Positions 1-7,107 of a DNA stretch of 8,122 nt are shown piece by piece. Both the position numbers and the translations under genes were made by a program. The notes under the pieces were generated by a model. It had not been told where the DNA came from, did not search any database, and saw only the letters and a program-made list of their open reading frames with translations. This DNA comes from Lysobacterales bacterium (GTDB lineage Bacteria > Pseudomonadota > Gammaproteobacteria > Xanthomonadales > SZUA-36): assembly GCA_013213875.1 (NCBI GenBank), contig JABSSV010000193.1, forward strand, positions 1-8,122, written 5' to 3'. Each line of letters begins with the position of its first letter. Within the stretch, counting starts at the first letter, position 1.

Positions 1-985
1 CGGGAATGGCTGCGGCGGTTCCCAATGCCACCGCCGCCGTGCCCATCATGGCGTGATGCAGCAAGCCCATGGACAGGGCCCGCGCCAACAGATCAACATC
101 GTCAGGCATCACTTCCCGCCCGCTGGAGACACGATGGGCGACCGGCGGCGCCACAAAGGCCACCTTGGGCGTGTGCTGGCGGGTGGCCGCTTCATCCAGG
201 GACTGAATCAATCCCATCTTCAGTGCACCATGGGCACGAATCGTCTCGAAACGGGCCAAGGCCGCCGCATCGCCGTTGATCGCAGGTCGCAATTCTGTGC
301 CCTCGTAACCCAAATCGGCCGCGTTGAGAAATATGGTCGGGATGCCCGCGTTGATCAGCGTGGCCGGAAAGGTGCCGACGCCAGGCACCTGCAACTCGTC
401 GATCAACTGTCCCGTTGGAAACAGGGCACCGGAGCGATCACCGGGGTCCAGAAAGTCCAAGCGCACTTCGGCGCTGGGAAAAGTCACGCCGTCCAGTTCA
501 AAGTCGCCGGTCTCCTGGGGCTCACCGTCACACATGGGCACATGCGCGACGATGGTTTTGTCGATATTGCACTGGCGGATACGTACTGCTACTCGCCCAT
601 CACGCACACAGCGCTCTGCCGGTAGCAGACCCATGCGAATGGCAGCGGGACCGACCGCGGCCGACAAATTTCCGCAGTTGCCACTCCAGTCGACAAATGC
701 CTTGTCGATCGCGACCTGGCCGAAAAGATAGTCCACATCATGGTCCGGCGAATCGCTGGCGCTGAGCAATACGGTTTTTGAGGTACTGGAACTGGCACCG
801 CCCATACCGTCGATATGATTGGCGTAGGGATCCGGACTGCCTATCACCCGCTGCAACAGGGCATCGCGGGCAGGGCCAGGCTCACGGGCAGCGGCTGGCA
901 GATCCTCCACTTTGAAGAACACGCCTTTGCTGGTGCCACCGCGATAGTAGATGGCGGGTACCCCGATTTGGGCTGCATGTCGCAT
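1..985 (-). CDS. prpF: 2-methylaconitate isomerase PrpF (partial, C-terminus beyond window)
   Basis: PrpF belongs to the PrpF/diaminopimelate-epimerase-like fold. It isomerises the methylaconitate made by AcnD into 2-methyl-cis-aconitate, which an ordinary aconitase can hydrate in the cytosolic 2-methylcitrate cycle. Translating the minus strand from the ATG at 985-983 gives 328 uninterrupted codons to the edge; the family is about 390-400 residues, so roughly the last 60-70 are missing. Visible motifs are YYRGGTSKGVFF (residues 13-24), GMGGASSTSKT (60-70) and DWSGNCGNLSAAVGP (98-112). Lys69 and Cys103 fit the Lys/Cys pair I recall being implicated in catalysis in Shewanella PrpF (about 73 and 107 there), with the same offset of four. 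The gene follows acnD by 9 bases with a good ribosome-binding site, so it is almost surely co-transcribed and probably translationally coupled. No frameshift is seen. The reading frame is open at the left edge. Confidence 0.96.
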   Translation of the reverse strand, partial: MRHAAQIGVPAIYYRGGTSKGVFFKVEDLPAAAREPGPARDALLQRVIGSPDPYANHIDGMGGASSSTSKTVLLSASDSPDHDVDYLFGQVAIDKAFVDWSGNCGNLSAAVGPAAIRMGLLPAERCVRDGRVAVRIRQCNIDKTIVAHVPMCDGEPQETGDFELDGVTFPSAEVRLDFLDPGDRSGALFPTGQLIDELQVPGVGTFPATLINAGIPTIFLNAADLGYEGTELRPAINGDAAALARFETIRAHGALKMGLIQSLDEAATRQHTPKVAFVAPPVAHRVSSGREVMPDDVDLLARALSMGLLHHAMMGTAAVALGTAAAIP

Positions 986-992
986 GACTAAA

Positions 993-997
993 CCTCA
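993..997 (-). promoter_or_regulatory. prpF ribosome-binding site overlapping the acnD stop codon
   Basis: On the minus strand the acnD stop TGA (997-995) is the start of TGAGG, whose GAGG (996-993) lies 7 bases before the prpF ATG at 985. Ribosomes ending acnD would cover the prpF Shine-Dalgarno site, which points to translational coupling. The sequence shows the overlap directly; coupling itself is inferred. This site also supports the choice of ATG 985 as the prpF start. Confidence 0.75.
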
Positions 998-3589
998 GGC
1001 AGCGTTGGCTTCGAGAAAGTCCTGGGCAAAGCGCTGCAGTACGCCACCGGCCGCATAGATATGCACTTCTTCTTCCGTATCCAGACGGCATTTCACCGGT
1101 ATTTCCACCCGTTCACCATTGGCCCGGTGCATGATCAGCGTCAGCCGGGCGCCGGGCGCGGGCGCGCCATCCACGTCGAAGGTTTCCGTGCCATCAATCG
1201 CGTAGCTATGGCGAGTCTTGCCAGCCATGAACTCCAGCGGCAGCACGCCCATGCCAATGAGATTGGTGCGGTGAATGCGCTCAAACCCTTCGGCCACAAT
1301 CACCTCTACGCCCGCCAGGCGTACGCCCTTGGCCGCCCAATCGCGCGATGAACCCTGGCCGTAATCGGCACCGGCAACGATCAACAGGGGTTGCGCGCGG
1401 TCCATGTAGGTCTCAATCACCTCCCACATGCGCATCACCTCACCCTCCGGCTCCAAACGCGCCAGGGAACCCTCGCGTACCTCGCCGTCATCATCGCGGA
1501 CCATCTCGTTACGCAGCCGCGGATTGGCGAAGGTAGCGCGCTGCGCGGTCAGGTGATCGCCCCGGTGGGTCGCGTAGGAATTGAAGTCTTCTTCCGGCAA
1601 ACCCATGCTGGCGAGATACTCCCCGGCGGCACTGCTGGCCAGAATGGCATTGGACGGTGACAGGTGGTCCGTGGTGATGTTGTCACCCAGCACGGCCAGC
1701 GGGCGCATGCCCGCCAGGGCCCGTTCACCGGCCAGCGCACCTTCCCAGTAGGGCGGGCGACGAATGTAGGTGCTTTGCGGGCGCCAGGGATAGAGCGGCC
1801 GGGATTTGCGCGCTGCATCCCGCAGGCGCTCAAACATGGGGTCGTAAACGGCGCGATACTGCTCCGGCTTCACATGCTGGGCCACGATTTCCTCGATTTC
1901 CTCATCCGTGGGCCAGAGGTCAGCCAGGCGTACTTCCTGTCCGGATTTATCGACACCCAGCACATCGTTTTCAATATCAAAGCGAATGGTGCCGGCAATG
2001 GCATAGGCCACCACCAGTGGCGGCGAAGCCAGAAACGCCTGTTTGGCATAGGGGTGGATGCGCCCGTCAAAGTTACGGTTGCCGGACAGCACCGCGGTGG
2101 AATAGAGATCGCGCTCAATCACCTCCTGCTGAATCGCCGGATCCAGCGCACCGCTCATGCCGTTACAGGTGGTACAGGCAAAACCCACAATGCCGAATCC
2201 CAGCTGCTCCAACTCCGGCAGCAGCCCGGAATCTTCCAGATACAGCTGCACGGCTTTTGAGCCGGGTGCCAGGGAAGATTTCACCCAGGGCTTGCGCAGC
2301 AAACCCCGCGCATTGGCATTGCGGGCCAGCAGTCCGGCGGCAATCACATTGCGCGGGTTGCTGGTATTGGTACAGCTGGTAATGGCCGCAATGATCACGG
2401 CGCCATCCGGCATGAGACCAGGCTCATCTTCCACCGTACCGCTGATGCCTGCGGTGGCCAGATCACGTGTCGCAACGCGCCGGTGCGGATTGGAGGGACC
2501 GGCAATATTGCGTCCCACAGCAGCCAGGTCAAACCGCAGCACGCGCTCGTACTCTACCGCCTCCAGCGCATCCGACCAGAGGCCGGCAGCCCGGGCATAG
2601 GTTTCCACCAGGCGCACCTGCTCCTCGTCCCGGCCGGTGAGCTTGAGATAATCGATGGTGTGCTCATCGATAGAGAACATGGCGGCCGTTGCGCCAAACT
2701 CGGGGGTCATATTGGAGATGGTGGCCCGATCGCCAAGACGCAGGTCACGCGCACCCTCACCAAAGAATTCCAGATAGGCACCGACCACTTTCTGCGCGCG
2801 CAGGAACTCGGTCAGCGCCAGCACAATATCGGTCGCGGTAATGCCCGGCTGGCGTTTTCCGGTCAGCTCCACGCCCACGATATCTGGCAGGCGCATCCAG
2901 GACGCACGCCCCAGCATCACACTTTCCGCCTCCAAGCCGCCACCGCCAATCGCAATCACGCCCAGCGCGTCCACGTGCGGCGTGTGGCTGTCCGTGCCAA
3001 CCAGCGTGTCCGGAAAAGCCACGCCATCCTGCGCATGCACCACCGGCGACATCTTCTCCAGATTGATCTGGTGCATGATGCCATTGCCCGGCGGAATAAC
3101 GTCTACGTTTTCGAATGCGGTCTTGGTCCAGTTGATAAAGTGAAAGCGGTCATCGTTGCGCCGGTCTTCCACGGCCCGGTTTTTCTGGAAGGCATTCGGA
3201 TCGAAGCCTGCGTGCTCTACCGCCAGGGAATGATCGACGATCAGCTGGGTCGGCACCACGGGATTCACCGCTGCCGGATCACCACCCTGCTCCGCGATCG
3301 CATCGCGCAGACCGGCGAGGTCCACCAGCGCGGTTTGACCGAGAATGTCATGGCACACCACCCGCGCGGGGAACCAGGGGAAATCCAGATCACGCTTGCG
3401 CTCAATCAACTGGCGCAGGGACTCATGCAGGCGCTGCGGCTCACAGCGGCGCACCAGATTCTCCGCCAATACCCGGGAGGTATAGGGCAGGGTTTTCCAG
3501 CTGCCGGGCTGCAGCGCCTCCACCGCTTCCTCAGCGTCAAAATAATCCAGGTCGGTGCCGGGCAGCGGCTTACGAAAATCGCTATTCAT
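995..3589 (-). CDS. acnD: Fe/S-dependent 2-methylcitrate dehydratase AcnD
   Basis: AcnD is an aconitase-family [4Fe-4S] enzyme that dehydrates 2-methylcitrate to a methylaconitate isomer in propionyl-CoA breakdown; it needs PrpF for the pathway to continue. The 864-residue length is typical. The start MNSDFRKPLPGTDLDYFD and PYTSRVLAENLVRRC are AcnD-like. The catalytic core has FPDTLVGTDSHTPH (192-205), and cluster ligands are expected at Cys406 (TSCTNTSNPRN), Cys472 and Cys475 (ACTTCNGMSG). The C-terminal swivel domain carries GDNITTDHLSPS (635-646) and GADYGQGSSRDWAAKG (740-755). Some AcnA aconitases look similar, but the adjacent prpF makes AcnD the much better call. The ATG at 3589 has a modest GGAA 6 bases upstream and agrees with the family N-terminus. 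acnD is the promoter-proximal gene of this unit, so prpB and prpC must lie elsewhere or downstream of prpF. No missing residue or break is seen. Confidence 0.97.
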   Translation of the reverse strand: MNSDFRKPLPGTDLDYFDAEEAVEALQPGSWKTLPYTSRVLAENLVRRCEPQRLHESLRQLIERKRDLDFPWFPARVVCHDILGQTALVDLAGLRDAIAEQGGDPAAVNPVVPTQLIVDHSLAVEHAGFDPNAFQKNRAVEDRRNDDRFHFINWTKTAFENVDVIPPGNGIMHQINLEKMSPVVHAQDGVAFPDTLVGTDSHTPHVDALGVIAIGGGGLEAESVMLGRASWMRLPDIVGVELTGKRQPGITATDIVLALTEFLRAQKVVGAYLEFFGEGARDLRLGDRATISNMTPEFGATAAMFSIDEHTIDYLKLTGRDEEQVRLVETYARAAGLWSDALEAVEYERVLRFDLAAVGRNIAGPSNPHRRVATRDLATAGISGTVEDEPGLMPDGAVIIAAITSCTNTSNPRNVIAAGLLARNANARGLLRKPWVKSSLAPGSKAVQLYLEDSGLLPELEQLGFGIVGFACTTCNGMSGALDPAIQQEVIERDLYSTAVLSGNRNFDGRIHPYAKQAFLASPPLVVAYAIAGTIRFDIENDVLGVDKSGQEVRLADLWPTDEEIEEIVAQHVKPEQYRAVYDPMFERLRDAARKSRPLYPWRPQSTYIRRPPYWEGALAGERALAGMRPLAVLGDNITTDHLSPSNAILASSAAGEYLASMGLPEEDFNSYATHRGDHLTAQRATFANPRLRNEMVRDDDGEVREGSLARLEPEGEVMRMWEVIETYMDRAQPLLIVAGADYGQGSSRDWAAKGVRLAGVEVIVAEGFERIHRTNLIGMGVLPLEFMAGKTRHSYAIDGTETFDVDGAPAPGARLTLIMHRANGERVEIPVKCRLDTEEEVHIYAAGGVLQRFAQDFLEANAA

Positions 3590-3622
3590 GGGTAGTTCCG
3601 GAACGATGCGCTAACAGCCCTT

Positions 3623-3652
3623 ATTATCGCTGATAAGGCACGTGGTTCCCAA
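3623..3652 (-). promoter_or_regulatory. Putative sigma70-type promoter of acnD-prpF
   Basis: On the minus strand, TTGGGA (3652-3647, 4 of 6 matches to TTGACA) is followed after 18 bases by GATAAT (3628-3623, 5 of 6 matches to TATAAT). This predicts transcription starting near 3616 with a leader of about 27 bases before the acnD ATG. It is the best candidate on this side, but the -35 box and the spacing are not ideal. The call rests on sequence inspection only. Confidence 0.45.
3624..3636. promoter_or_regulatory. Putative operator: TTATC-GCT-GATAA palindrome over the acnD -10 box
   Basis: TTATC (3624-3628) and GATAA (3632-3636) form a perfect inverted repeat with a 3-base centre. It overlaps the proposed acnD -10 box, where a repressor would block polymerase. 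Methylcitrate genes are often controlled by GntR-, LysR- or sigma54-type regulators, but no regulator gene is present here and I cannot assign the motif to a known family. A 5-base-arm palindrome can occur by chance in 178 bases, so this is tentative. Confidence 0.35.
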
Positions 3653-3767
3653 GCGAGAAAAACGCAAGCGGGGCAGGATGCTGGACAAAAGCTAGCGCCA
3701 ATGTGCTCACGACTTCTGTTTCACAGGCAGCTAGATAACGTAAAGCAACTTTTAAGCAGGAACCGCC

Positions 3768-4670
3768 ATGTCACGCGCCCAAGCAAGCCAGCCCGCTCAC
3801 CCCATCCCCCAGGAAGCCTTTGACTGGTACGACGAGTACGCCCACGGTCAAATTGACCGGCGGACCTTTCTGGCACGGCTGGGCACCATAACCACCGCCA
3901 GCTTGACCCTGGGCATGCTGACCTCGGCGCTGCTGCCCAACTATGCCGCAGCCGAGCAAGTGTCCTTTAACGACCCGGAGATTCGCGCCAGCTTCAGCAC
4001 CTTCCCGTCACCGGACGGACACGGCGAGGGGCGCGGCTACCTGGTGCAGCCGCAGCCGGGCGAGGGACCCTTTCCCGCCGTACTGGTGGTGCACGAAAAT
4101 CGCGGCCTGAATCCCTACGTCAAGGACGTGGCGCGACGCCTGGCCAAAGCCGGTTTTCTGGCGCTGGCGCCCGACGCGCTCTATCCCCTGGGCGGCTATC
4201 CGGGTAATGACGATGAGGGCCGCAGCATGCAGCGCTCTCTGGACCGGGCCAAAATCGAACAGGACTTTATCGCCGCCGCCAACTTCCTGAAAACCCACGA
4301 TTACGCCAACGGCCAACTGGGCGCCGTCGGCTTTTGCTTCGGCGGCTATATTGTGAATATGCTGGCCGCGGTCATGCCAGACCGCCTGAATGCCGGCGTA
4401 CCTTTCTATGGAACGCCCGCCGCCGAATCGCTGCAGCCGCGCGTGCGCGGTCCGCTGCTGGTGCAGCTGGGCGAAGACGACCCGCGCGTCAACGCCAGCT
4501 GGCCGGCGTATGAGGCCGTTCTGCAGGCCAATGACGCCGATTACGCCATGCATATGTATGCCGGCGCCAAACACGGCTTCCACAACGACTCCACCGGCCG
4601 CTACGACCCGGAGGCGGCTGAACTGGCCTGGTCGCGAACAGTGGCGTTCTTCAGCGAAAATCTAGCTTAG
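3768..4670 (+). CDS. Tat-exported dienelactone hydrolase family protein (YghX-like)
   Basis: This 300-residue alpha/beta hydrolase has the dienelactone hydrolase triad in order: nucleophile Cys190 in GFCFGG (188-193), Asp237 or Asp238 in GEDDPR (235-240), and His269 in KHGFHND (268-274). HENRG (109-113) supplies the conserved Glu seen near the family's active site. The N-terminus has about 30 polar residues, then the twin-arginine motif DRRTFLARLG (30-39), a hydrophobic stretch (about 40-57) and a likely cleavage site AAA/EQ after residue 62. This predicts Tat export to the periplasm. Its overall pattern resembles proteins annotated YghX or carboxymethylenebutenolidase. Classical dienelactone hydrolases are cytosolic and about 235 residues; the excess here is the leader and N-terminal extension. 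The substrate is unknown, and no chloroaromatic pathway genes are nearby. The gene is divergent from acnD and upstream of fadB, probably as a single-gene unit with its own promoter. Confidence 0.9.
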   Translation: MSRAQASQPAHPIPQEAFDWYDEYAHGQIDRRTFLARLGTITTASLTLGMLTSALLPNYAAAEQVSFNDPEIRASFSTFPSPDGHGEGRGYLVQPQPGEGPFPAVLVVHENRGLNPYVKDVARRLAKAGFLALAPDALYPLGGYPGNDDEGRSMQRSLDRAKIEQDFIAAANFLKTHDYANGQLGAVGFCFGGYIVNMLAAVMPDRLNAGVPFYGTPAAESLQPRVRGPLLVQLGEDDPRVNASWPAYEAVLQANDADYAMHMYAGAKHGFHNDSTGRYDPEAAELAWSRTVAFFSENLA

Positions 4671-4855
4671 TGTTTTCAAAAGAACCCATTAGCGCCTTAA
4701 AGCACGCAAAAGTCGGATTGAATAAGACGCTTTCAGGCCACCGCTGAACGACTTCTTACCGATTTCTGGCGCCGCTTCTCGCCCTGCCCGGGTCCGCATC
4801 GCCAGGCGCAGCCACTCGCTTTGGCGCAGGCACCCGTGCGGGCTTCCGGTGAGCA

Positions 4856-4873
4856 CTGGACAACTGCCTCCAG
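4856..4873. repeat. Inverted repeat CTGGA-N8-TCCAG over the fadBA -35 box
   Basis: CTGGA (4856-4860) and TCCAG (4869-4873) form perfect 5-base arms around 8 bases, overlapping the -35 box and spacer of the proposed promoter. The position would suit a repressor. It does not match the FadR or PsrA operators as I remember them, so the regulator, if any, is unknown. A chance repeat is quite possible. Confidence 0.3.
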
Positions 4874-4884
4874 AGGACTAGAAT
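4857..4884 (+). promoter_or_regulatory. Putative sigma70-type promoter of fadBA
   Basis: TGGACA (4857-4862, 5 of 6 matches to TTGACA) and TAGAAT (4879-4884, 5 of 6 matches to TATAAT) are separated by 16 bases. Transcription would start near 4891, leaving a leader of about 42 bases before the fadB ATG at 4933. This is the strongest promoter-like pair seen in the window. If correct, the start point is downstream of most of the intergenic DNA and upstream of the alternative TTG codon at 4903. Confidence 0.55.
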
Positions 4885-4917
4885 CTAACCCCCACGCCCT
4901 CTTTGGGGCTGTCAACC

Positions 4918-4922
4918 AAGGA
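4918..4922 (+). promoter_or_regulatory. fadB ribosome-binding site
   Basis: AAGGA ends 10 bases before the ATG at 4933, a somewhat long but workable spacing. It lies downstream of the in-frame TTG at 4903, so it supports ATG 4933 as the start. Confidence 0.6.
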
Positions 4923-4932
4923 CCTAAGAACC

Positions 4933-7083
4933 ATGTACCAGGGCCAATCCATTCGCTGTACCCGACTTGCTGACGACATCGCAGAGCTGTGTTTTGACCG
5001 TCAGGATGCGTCGGTTAACAAATTCGATCACCAAACGCTGGAAGAACTGGCCGCCGCGGCCAAAATGCTCGCCAGCGATGACTCACTAAAAGGTCTGGTG
5101 GTCACCAGCGCCAAGAGCGGCTTTATCGTCGGCGCCGACATCCTCGAATTCGGCGCGACCTTCGCCCAGCCTGAAGAACAAATTATGCAGTGGGGCCTGG
5201 AGGCCAATCAGATCTTCAACGCCATAGAAGATCTGCCCTTCCCGACCGTTACCGCTATCAACGGCATCGCCCTGGGCGGTGGCATGGAGATGTGCCTGGC
5301 CACCGACTACCGCGTGATGGCGGAGAAAGCCCAAGTGGGACTGCCTGAAGTGAAGCTGGGCATTTATCCCGGCTTTGGCGGCACCGTGCGACTGCCGCGA
5401 CTGATCGGCGCGGACAACGCTATTGAATGGATCGCGGGCGGGTCGCCCAACAAGGCGGACGCTGCCTTCAAGGTGGGCGCTGTCGACGCGGTGGTGGCCG
5501 CCGACAAGCTGCAGGACGCCGCGCTGAGAGTGATTGCCCTGGCCAATGCCGGCGAATTCGACTGGCAGGCACGACGTGCACAGAAGAAAGGCCCGCTGCA
5601 GCTGAATCAGACCGAGGCCATGATGGTCTTTGAAACGGCCAAGGGCTTTATTGCCGGCAAGGCAGGCAAACACTATCCGGCACCCATTGCCGCGGTAACC
5701 GCTATTCAGAAAGCTGCCGGCATGGACCGTGACGGGGCCCTGGAGGTGGAAGCGGTGGGCTTCGCCAAGATGGCCAAGACGCAGGTCGCCAATTCGCTGA
5801 TTGGCCTGTTCCTTAACGACCAGTTGCTGAAAAAGAAAGCCAAGCAGGCGCAGAAACTGGCTCATCCGGTCAAGCAGGCTGCGGTGCTGGGCGCCGGCAT
5901 CATGGGTGGCGGTATCGCCTACCAGAGCGCCAGCAAAGGCACGCCGATCATCATGAAAGACATCAAGGACGAGCAGCTTGAGCTGGGCATGAGCGAGGCC
6001 AATAAGCTGCTCGGCAAGCTGGTCAAACGCGACAAGATCAGCAGCGCCAAAGCCGGTGAAATACTTTCTGACATCCGGCCCACGCTGAACTATGGCGATT
6101 TCGGCAACGTCGATATCGTGGTGGAAGCGGTGGTGGAAAACCCTACGGTGAAGAAGGCGGTGCTGGCAGAAGTGGAAGACAGCGTGGCCGCGGGCACGGT
6201 ACTGGCGTCCAACACCTCATCCATTTCCATCGACCTGCTGGCCGAGGGGCTGAAGCAGCCGGAAAATTTCCTGGGCATGCATTTCTTCAACCCGGTACAT
6301 CGTATGCCGCTGGTAGAGGTCATTCGCGGTGCGAAGACCTCCGAGGCAGCCATCGCCACCACCGTGGCCTATGCCACGGCCATGGGCAAGACCGCTATCG
6401 TGGTCAATGACTGCCCCGGCTTTCTGGTCAATCGCGTGCTCTTCCCCTACTTCGGCGGCTTTATGGCGCTTATGCGTGAGGGTGCGGATTTTGCCAAGGT
6501 CGACAAGGTTATGGAGGGCTTCGGCTGGCCCATGGGCCCGGCTTACCTGCAGGATGTGGTGGGCATGGACACGGCGCATCACGTGGGCGACGTGCTGGCT
6601 GAGGGCTACCCGGATCGCATGGGCAAGACCTTTGAATCGGCACTGGATGCCATGTACCAGGCCGGGCGATTTGGCCAGAAGAACGGTAAGGGTTTTTATC
6701 AGTACACGATCGATCGCAAGGGCAAACCGAAGAAAGAGCGTGATGAGGAAGCCTACGCGCTGGTCGCCAGCGTACAGCCGGAGGGCCAGAAGGACTTCTC
6801 AGCCGAGGAAATTATTGATCGCCACATGCTGCCCATGATTATTGAAACCGCACGCTGTCTGGAAGACGGCATTGTGGCGACACCCAATGAAGCTGATATG
6901 GGGCTGATTCTCGGTATCGGCTTCCCGCCCCATCATGGCGGCGCACTCAAGTACGCCGATACGCTCGGCATGCCGGTGGTGCTTGAGAAGTGCGCGCAGT
7001 ATGCGCACCTGGGCAAATTGTACGAGCCAACGGCGCGCATGAAAGAAATGGCCGCCAATGGCGAAACCTACTACGGCTCTTAA
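4933..7083 (+). CDS. fadB: Fatty acid oxidation complex subunit alpha FadB
   Basis: FadB is the multifunctional subunit of the beta-oxidation complex. It carries enoyl-CoA hydratase and isomerase activity at the N-terminus and 3-hydroxyacyl-CoA dehydrogenase at the C-terminus, and it assembles with FadA as a cytosolic alpha2beta2 complex. From ATG 4933 it has 716 residues, close to Pseudomonas (about 715) and E. coli (729). The hydratase half has IVGADILEF (65-73), GIALGGGMEMCLATD (111-125) with Glu119, and GLPEVKLGIYPGFGG (136-150) with Glu139. The NAD-binding Rossmann turn GAGIMGGG is at 320-327. The dehydrogenase His450 lies in GMHFFNPVH (448-456), followed by NDCPGFLVNR (492-501). These three catalytic residues fall at the same numbers as in E. 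coli FadB. MYQGQSIRC is the expected family start; the TTG at 4903 would add ten residues without homology. fadA follows after 24 bases, so the two form an operon. Confidence 0.98.
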   Translation: MYQGQSIRCTRLADDIAELCFDRQDASVNKFDHQTLEELAAAAKMLASDDSLKGLVVTSAKSGFIVGADILEFGATFAQPEEQIMQWGLEANQIFNAIEDLPFPTVTAINGIALGGGMEMCLATDYRVMAEKAQVGLPEVKLGIYPGFGGTVRLPRLIGADNAIEWIAGGSPNKADAAFKVGAVDAVVAADKLQDAALRVIALANAGEFDWQARRAQKKGPLQLNQTEAMMVFETAKGFIAGKAGKHYPAPIAAVTAIQKAAGMDRDGALEVEAVGFAKMAKTQVANSLIGLFLNDQLLKKKAKQAQKLAHPVKQAAVLGAGIMGGGIAYQSASKGTPIIMKDIKDEQLELGMSEANKLLGKLVKRDKISSAKAGEILSDIRPTLNYGDFGNVDIVVEAVVENPTVKKAVLAEVEDSVAAGTVLASNTSSISIDLLAEGLKQPENFLGMHFFNPVHRMPLVEVIRGAKTSEAAIATTVAYATAMGKTAIVVNDCPGFLVNRVLFPYFGGFMALMREGADFAKVDKVMEGFGWPMGPAYLQDVVGMDTAHHVGDVLAEGYPDRMGKTFESALDAMYQAGRFGQKNGKGFYQYTIDRKGKPKKERDEEAYALVASVQPEGQKDFSAEEIIDRHMLPMIIETARCLEDGIVATPNEADMGLILGIGFPPHHGGALKYADTLGMPVVLEKCAQYAHLGKLYEPTARMKEMAANGETYYGS

Positions 7084-7107
7084 GCGACGGCCAAGCGGAG
7101 AATTGAT

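Larger units (their letters stand above)
3590..3767. promoter_or_regulatory. Divergent intergenic control region between acnD and the hydrolase gene
   Basis: These 178 bases separate two divergent genes and should hold both promoters. The acnD side has a plausible promoter and a palindrome (listed separately). It also has a perfect 10-base palindrome GTTCCGGAAC at 3595-3604, close to the acnD start, and CACGTG at 3639-3644. The hydrolase side has only weak promoter-like hexamers (for example GATAAC at 3733-3738) and a short palindrome CTGTTTCACAG at 3716-3726. The hydrolase ribosome-binding site, AGGA at 3758-3761, lies 6 bases before its ATG. No small gene or RNA is evident. Confidence 0.6.
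4671..4932. other. Intergenic region upstream of fadBA
   Basis: No gene is supported in these 262 bases. The left part should end the hydrolase transcript, but I see no clear hairpin followed by a T-run. In the middle, CTGGCG (4766-4771) and CGCCAG (4800-4805) could pair across a 28-base loop, and GGCGCAG is repeated directly at 4805-4811 and 4823-4829. Neither has a known role. The right part holds the fadBA promoter and the fadB ribosome-binding site. A 60-codon minus-strand frame here (4733-4915) shows no protein-like features. Confidence 0.6.

Noticed and set aside
53..625. A 190-codon plus-strand frame at the left edge
   Set aside because: Antisense to prpF, whose minus-strand translation is convincing along the whole stretch.
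1664..2260. A 198-codon plus-strand frame inside acnD
   Set aside because: Antisense shadow of acnD with no protein-family features.
2483..3595. A 370-codon open frame on the plus strand opposite acnD
   Set aside because: It lies wholly antisense to a gene with clear aconitase motifs, has no recognisable domain, and is the kind of shadow frame expected in GC-rich coding DNA.
3595..3604. Perfect 10-base palindrome GTTCCGGAAC just before acnD
   Set aside because: It could be an operator, but it overlaps the weak acnD ribosome-binding site, has no spacer and has a fair chance of arising randomly in 178 bases.
3716..3726. Short palindrome CTGTTTCACAG upstream of the hydrolase gene
   Set aside because: Only 4-base arms and no good promoter next to it, so it is not distinguishable from chance.
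4008..4583. A 191-codon minus-strand frame
   Set aside because: Antisense to the hydrolase gene, which has its full catalytic triad.
4671..4805. Possible terminator after the hydrolase gene
   Set aside because: The only sizeable stem (CTGGCG with CGCCAG) has a 28-base loop and no T-run, so it does not fit an intrinsic terminator.
4733..4915. A 60-codon minus-strand frame between the hydrolase gene and fadB
   Set aside because: Low-complexity, Arg/Ala-rich translation with no motif, overlapping the likely fadBA promoter.
4903..4932. In-frame upstream TTG start that would lengthen FadB by ten residues
   Set aside because: The extra residues have no family counterpart, the ribosome-binding site AAGGA lies downstream of the TTG, and the ATG at 4933 gives the expected FadB N-terminus and exact catalytic numbering.
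5086..5865. A 259-codon minus-strand frame
   Set aside because: Antisense shadow of the fadB hydratase half; composition and lack of motifs do not suggest a protein.
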